Assembly (NCBI GenBank): GCA_002337215.1
Contig: DDFO01000014.1
Span: forward strand, 9,931-33,701
DNA length: 23,771 nt
Direction of reading: 5' to 3'
Origin: Phycisphaerales bacterium UBA1926
GTDB taxonomy: Bacteria > Planctomycetota > Phycisphaerae > Phycisphaerales > UBA1924
Part shown: positions 22,401-23,771 of the stretch, one piece after another
Position numbering within the stretch: position 1 is the stretch's first letter
Layout of the letters: each line of letters begins with the position of its first letter
The notes under the pieces: generated by a model
Databases searched by the model: none
What the model was told of the DNA's origin: nothing
What the model saw: the letters and a program-made list of their open reading frames with translations, nothing else
Translations under genes and position numbers: made by a program

Positions 22401-22436
22401 CTCGCAGTCGCACGCAGGTGCGGCTGCGGGTTTCTT
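22401..22436 (+). terminator. Second rho-independent terminator candidate
   Basis: CTCGCAGTCGCAC (22401-22413) pairs with GTGCGGCTGCGGG (22418-22430), two G-U pairs, around a GCAG loop, followed by TTTCTT. It lies 77 nt before the next gene, so it could also act as an attenuator of that gene. Confidence 0.55.
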
Positions 22437-22512
22437 CGCGGGGCGCGGTCTCGCGTCAATTCACCCTCGGGGCGAGCGCTCGCGGGCCCCGGTCTCGAAT
22501 CGATGGTGAACC

Positions 22513-23771
22513 ATGCCCGACATCGTGACGACACTCGGCGCCGACGTTTCTGATCTCAAGGGCGGACTGCGACAGGCCGCACGCGAATACGAATCGCACA
22601 AGCGCGAGGTCTCTCGGATCGATCGGAAGTTCGGGGCCGACGCTGCCCGCGAGTTCGATCGCATCATCGGCAAGCAGAGGGCGATGCAGGACGGCCAGAA
22701 TCGGTTTGCCCGCGCGGCGGGTCGGATGGCGGGGCGCGTCAAGGCCCACTGGGGGACGATCACCACTGTGATGGCCGCGGGGACGGCCGCGATGGCGGGT
22801 GGGATCGCTATGGCCGAGCGGTCGGTGAGCCGGTATGCCGAGCGGTACGAGTTCGCGGCCCGGCGCATTGAACTCGCGAGCGTCCGGATGGCCAAAGGCC
22901 GGGATAAATTCGACCGGAACATTTTTCTGACCTACGACACCGCGGATCCCGGGTCGGTCGGCTCGTCGCTCTACGGCGCAGCCGCGGCGGTGCAGGACTA
23001 CCTCGCCGGCCTGGCCCGCGGCGGGGCGTACGGGGGATTCGATGAGATCGAGAAGACCAACCGCGGGCTCGACCGAGCGGAGCGGGTCGACCGGAACATC
23101 GTCAATGCGCGGAACGACCGCATGCTCCGCGCGTCGGACCGCGCGCGGCTGTTCTCTGAGCGTGGCCTGACGGGTGCGGCGACGATCGAGAAACTCCGGC
23201 TCCAGAAATTCGGCGAGTCGCAGAAACTCAACAGCGCAAACATCAACGCGGGCCAGCGGATGGACGCGATCGCCCGGCTTGAGGCGTCGTTCGAGCGGAT
23301 GGCCCAGCGGTTCGAGCGGTTCGACGCCTCGGTCGACGCCGAGCGGGGGTACCGGTCGGCCGGGCTGCGGGCCGACGACGGGACCGTCGCCGGCAGGTTC
23401 CGGTCGCGTCGGAACATCATCCTCGCCGAGGCGGAGGCGTCGCGGCGGGGGATCGAGACCGGGGACGGGACGCCCGAGAGCCGGGCCGAGGCGCTCGAGC
23501 TGCTCGAGCTGCAGACCAAGCGACGCATCGATGCGCTCAACCGCGAGCGCGACACGCAGGCCGCGATCGCCCGGATCGAACGCGACCGCGTCGGGCTGAT
23601 CGGGCAGGTCGGATTCGACGCCCGGCGGCGGATGGCCGCCAGCGAGGCCGAGCTCGCCCGGGCCCGGGCCCGCGGGACCATCACCGACGGGTTCGCACTC
23701 GCCGACGAGCTCGCCCGGATCGACGCGACCGAGTCGTCGACGCTCGCGGGGATCGGACGCGACGAGGCGGG
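22513..23771 (+). CDS. Phage tail tape-measure-like protein, partial at right edge
   Basis: The frame is open from ATG 22513 to the window end (419 codons seen). No good ribosome site precedes this ATG. Residues 1-40 (TLGADVSDLKGGLRQAAREY, then KREVSRIDRKF) match the way many tail tape-measure proteins begin: a short strand, 'D-x-S-x-x-x-x-G-L', then a long helix. Residues about 81-100 are a hydrophobic, Ala/Gly-rich stretch. The rest is long charged helix with heptads and many Arg, as in tail-length rulers. In phage tails this protein sets tube length and enters the host envelope. No tail tube, terminase or capsid gene is seen before it, so another coiled-coil protein is an alternative. Confidence 0.6.
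   Translation, partial: MPDIVTTLGADVSDLKGGLRQAAREYESHKREVSRIDRKFGADAAREFDRIIGKQRAMQDGQNRFARAAGRMAGRVKAHWGTITTVMAAGTAAMAGGIAMAERSVSRYAERYEFAARRIELASVRMAKGRDKFDRNIFLTYDTADPGSVGSSLYGAAAAVQDYLAGLARGGAYGGFDEIEKTNRGLDRAERVDRNIVNARNDRMLRASDRARLFSERGLTGAATIEKLRLQKFGESQKLNSANINAGQRMDAIARLEASFERMAQRFERFDASVDAERGYRSAGLRADDGTVAGRFRSRRNIILAEAEASRRGIETGDGTPESRAEALELLELQTKRRIDALNRERDTQAAIARIERDRVGLIGQVGFDARRRMAASEAELARARARGTITDGFALADELARIDATESSTLAGIGRDEA

Larger units (their letters stand above)
22135..22512. other. 378-nt hairpin-rich gap before the tape-measure-like gene
   Basis: No gene is supported here. Four strong stem-loops lie within 22232-22430, two followed by TTTCTT. Similar CATGCCCCCC words recur at 22248 and 22325. 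The region probably ends transcription of the two upstream genes. Confidence 0.5.

Noticed and set aside
1..23771. CRISPR array
   Set aside because: No series of regularly spaced identical direct repeats of 20-40 nt was seen on reading through the window.

Overview
The window is GC-rich bacterial DNA with two parts. Positions 1 to about 10,200 look like ordinary chromosome. The rest, from about 10,200 to the right edge, looks like an integrated mobile element. The host is most likely a planctomycete of the Phycisphaerae type. This is inferred from a secreted protein ending in a twin 'DLADVQGFV' GC-type dockerin-like tail, a planctomycete-style tyrosine integrase, and high GC with GTG starts. 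No rRNA or marker gene proves it.

Chromosomal part: on the minus strand ftsW and murG overlap by ATGA (septal peptidoglycan lipid II handling). They are followed by two uncharacterised proteins whose N-terminal halves look like receiver domains without the phospho-acceptor; the second runs off the left edge. Next come a minus-strand fusion of an acetyl-CoA hydrolase/transferase with a GNAT acetyltransferase, and a divergent plus-strand HDAC-family deacetylase. Then there is a minus-strand tRNA-Tyr(GTA), a plus-strand secreted dockerin-tailed protein, and a minus-strand Tat-exported alkaline phosphatase.

Element part: upstream of the phosphatase lies only the 3' part of a tRNA-Arg(TCT), from the 5' strand of the anticodon stem to the discriminator base (10200-10246). 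A tyrosine integrase follows immediately. This is the arrangement expected when an element integrates inside a tRNA gene. The restored full tRNA should lie at the other end, beyond 23,771. Inside the element, in order, are: the integrase (+); three tandem, collinear paralogues of an unrecognised helical protein (-); a roughly 680-nt non-coding stretch with inverted iterons around an AT-rich patch and several perfect palindromes (a candidate replication origin or control region); a small protein (-); and a tightly overlapping minus-strand replication operon of two small HTH proteins, a zinc-finger/Toprim primase, a possible Toprim-like partner and a P-loop ATPase/helicase. An uncharacterised 400-aa protein (-) comes next. 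Finally, a divergent plus-strand run holds a coiled-coil protein, a basic protein, a hairpin-rich gap and a long helical tape-measure-like protein cut by the window edge.

The element therefore shows integration, replication and perhaps tail functions. No terminase, portal, capsid or lysis gene is visible, so a prophage, a prophage remnant and a satellite-type island all remain possible. The strongest candidates for something undescribed are the three-paralogue cassette (11657-14147) and the iteron/palindrome region next to it (14301-14749).
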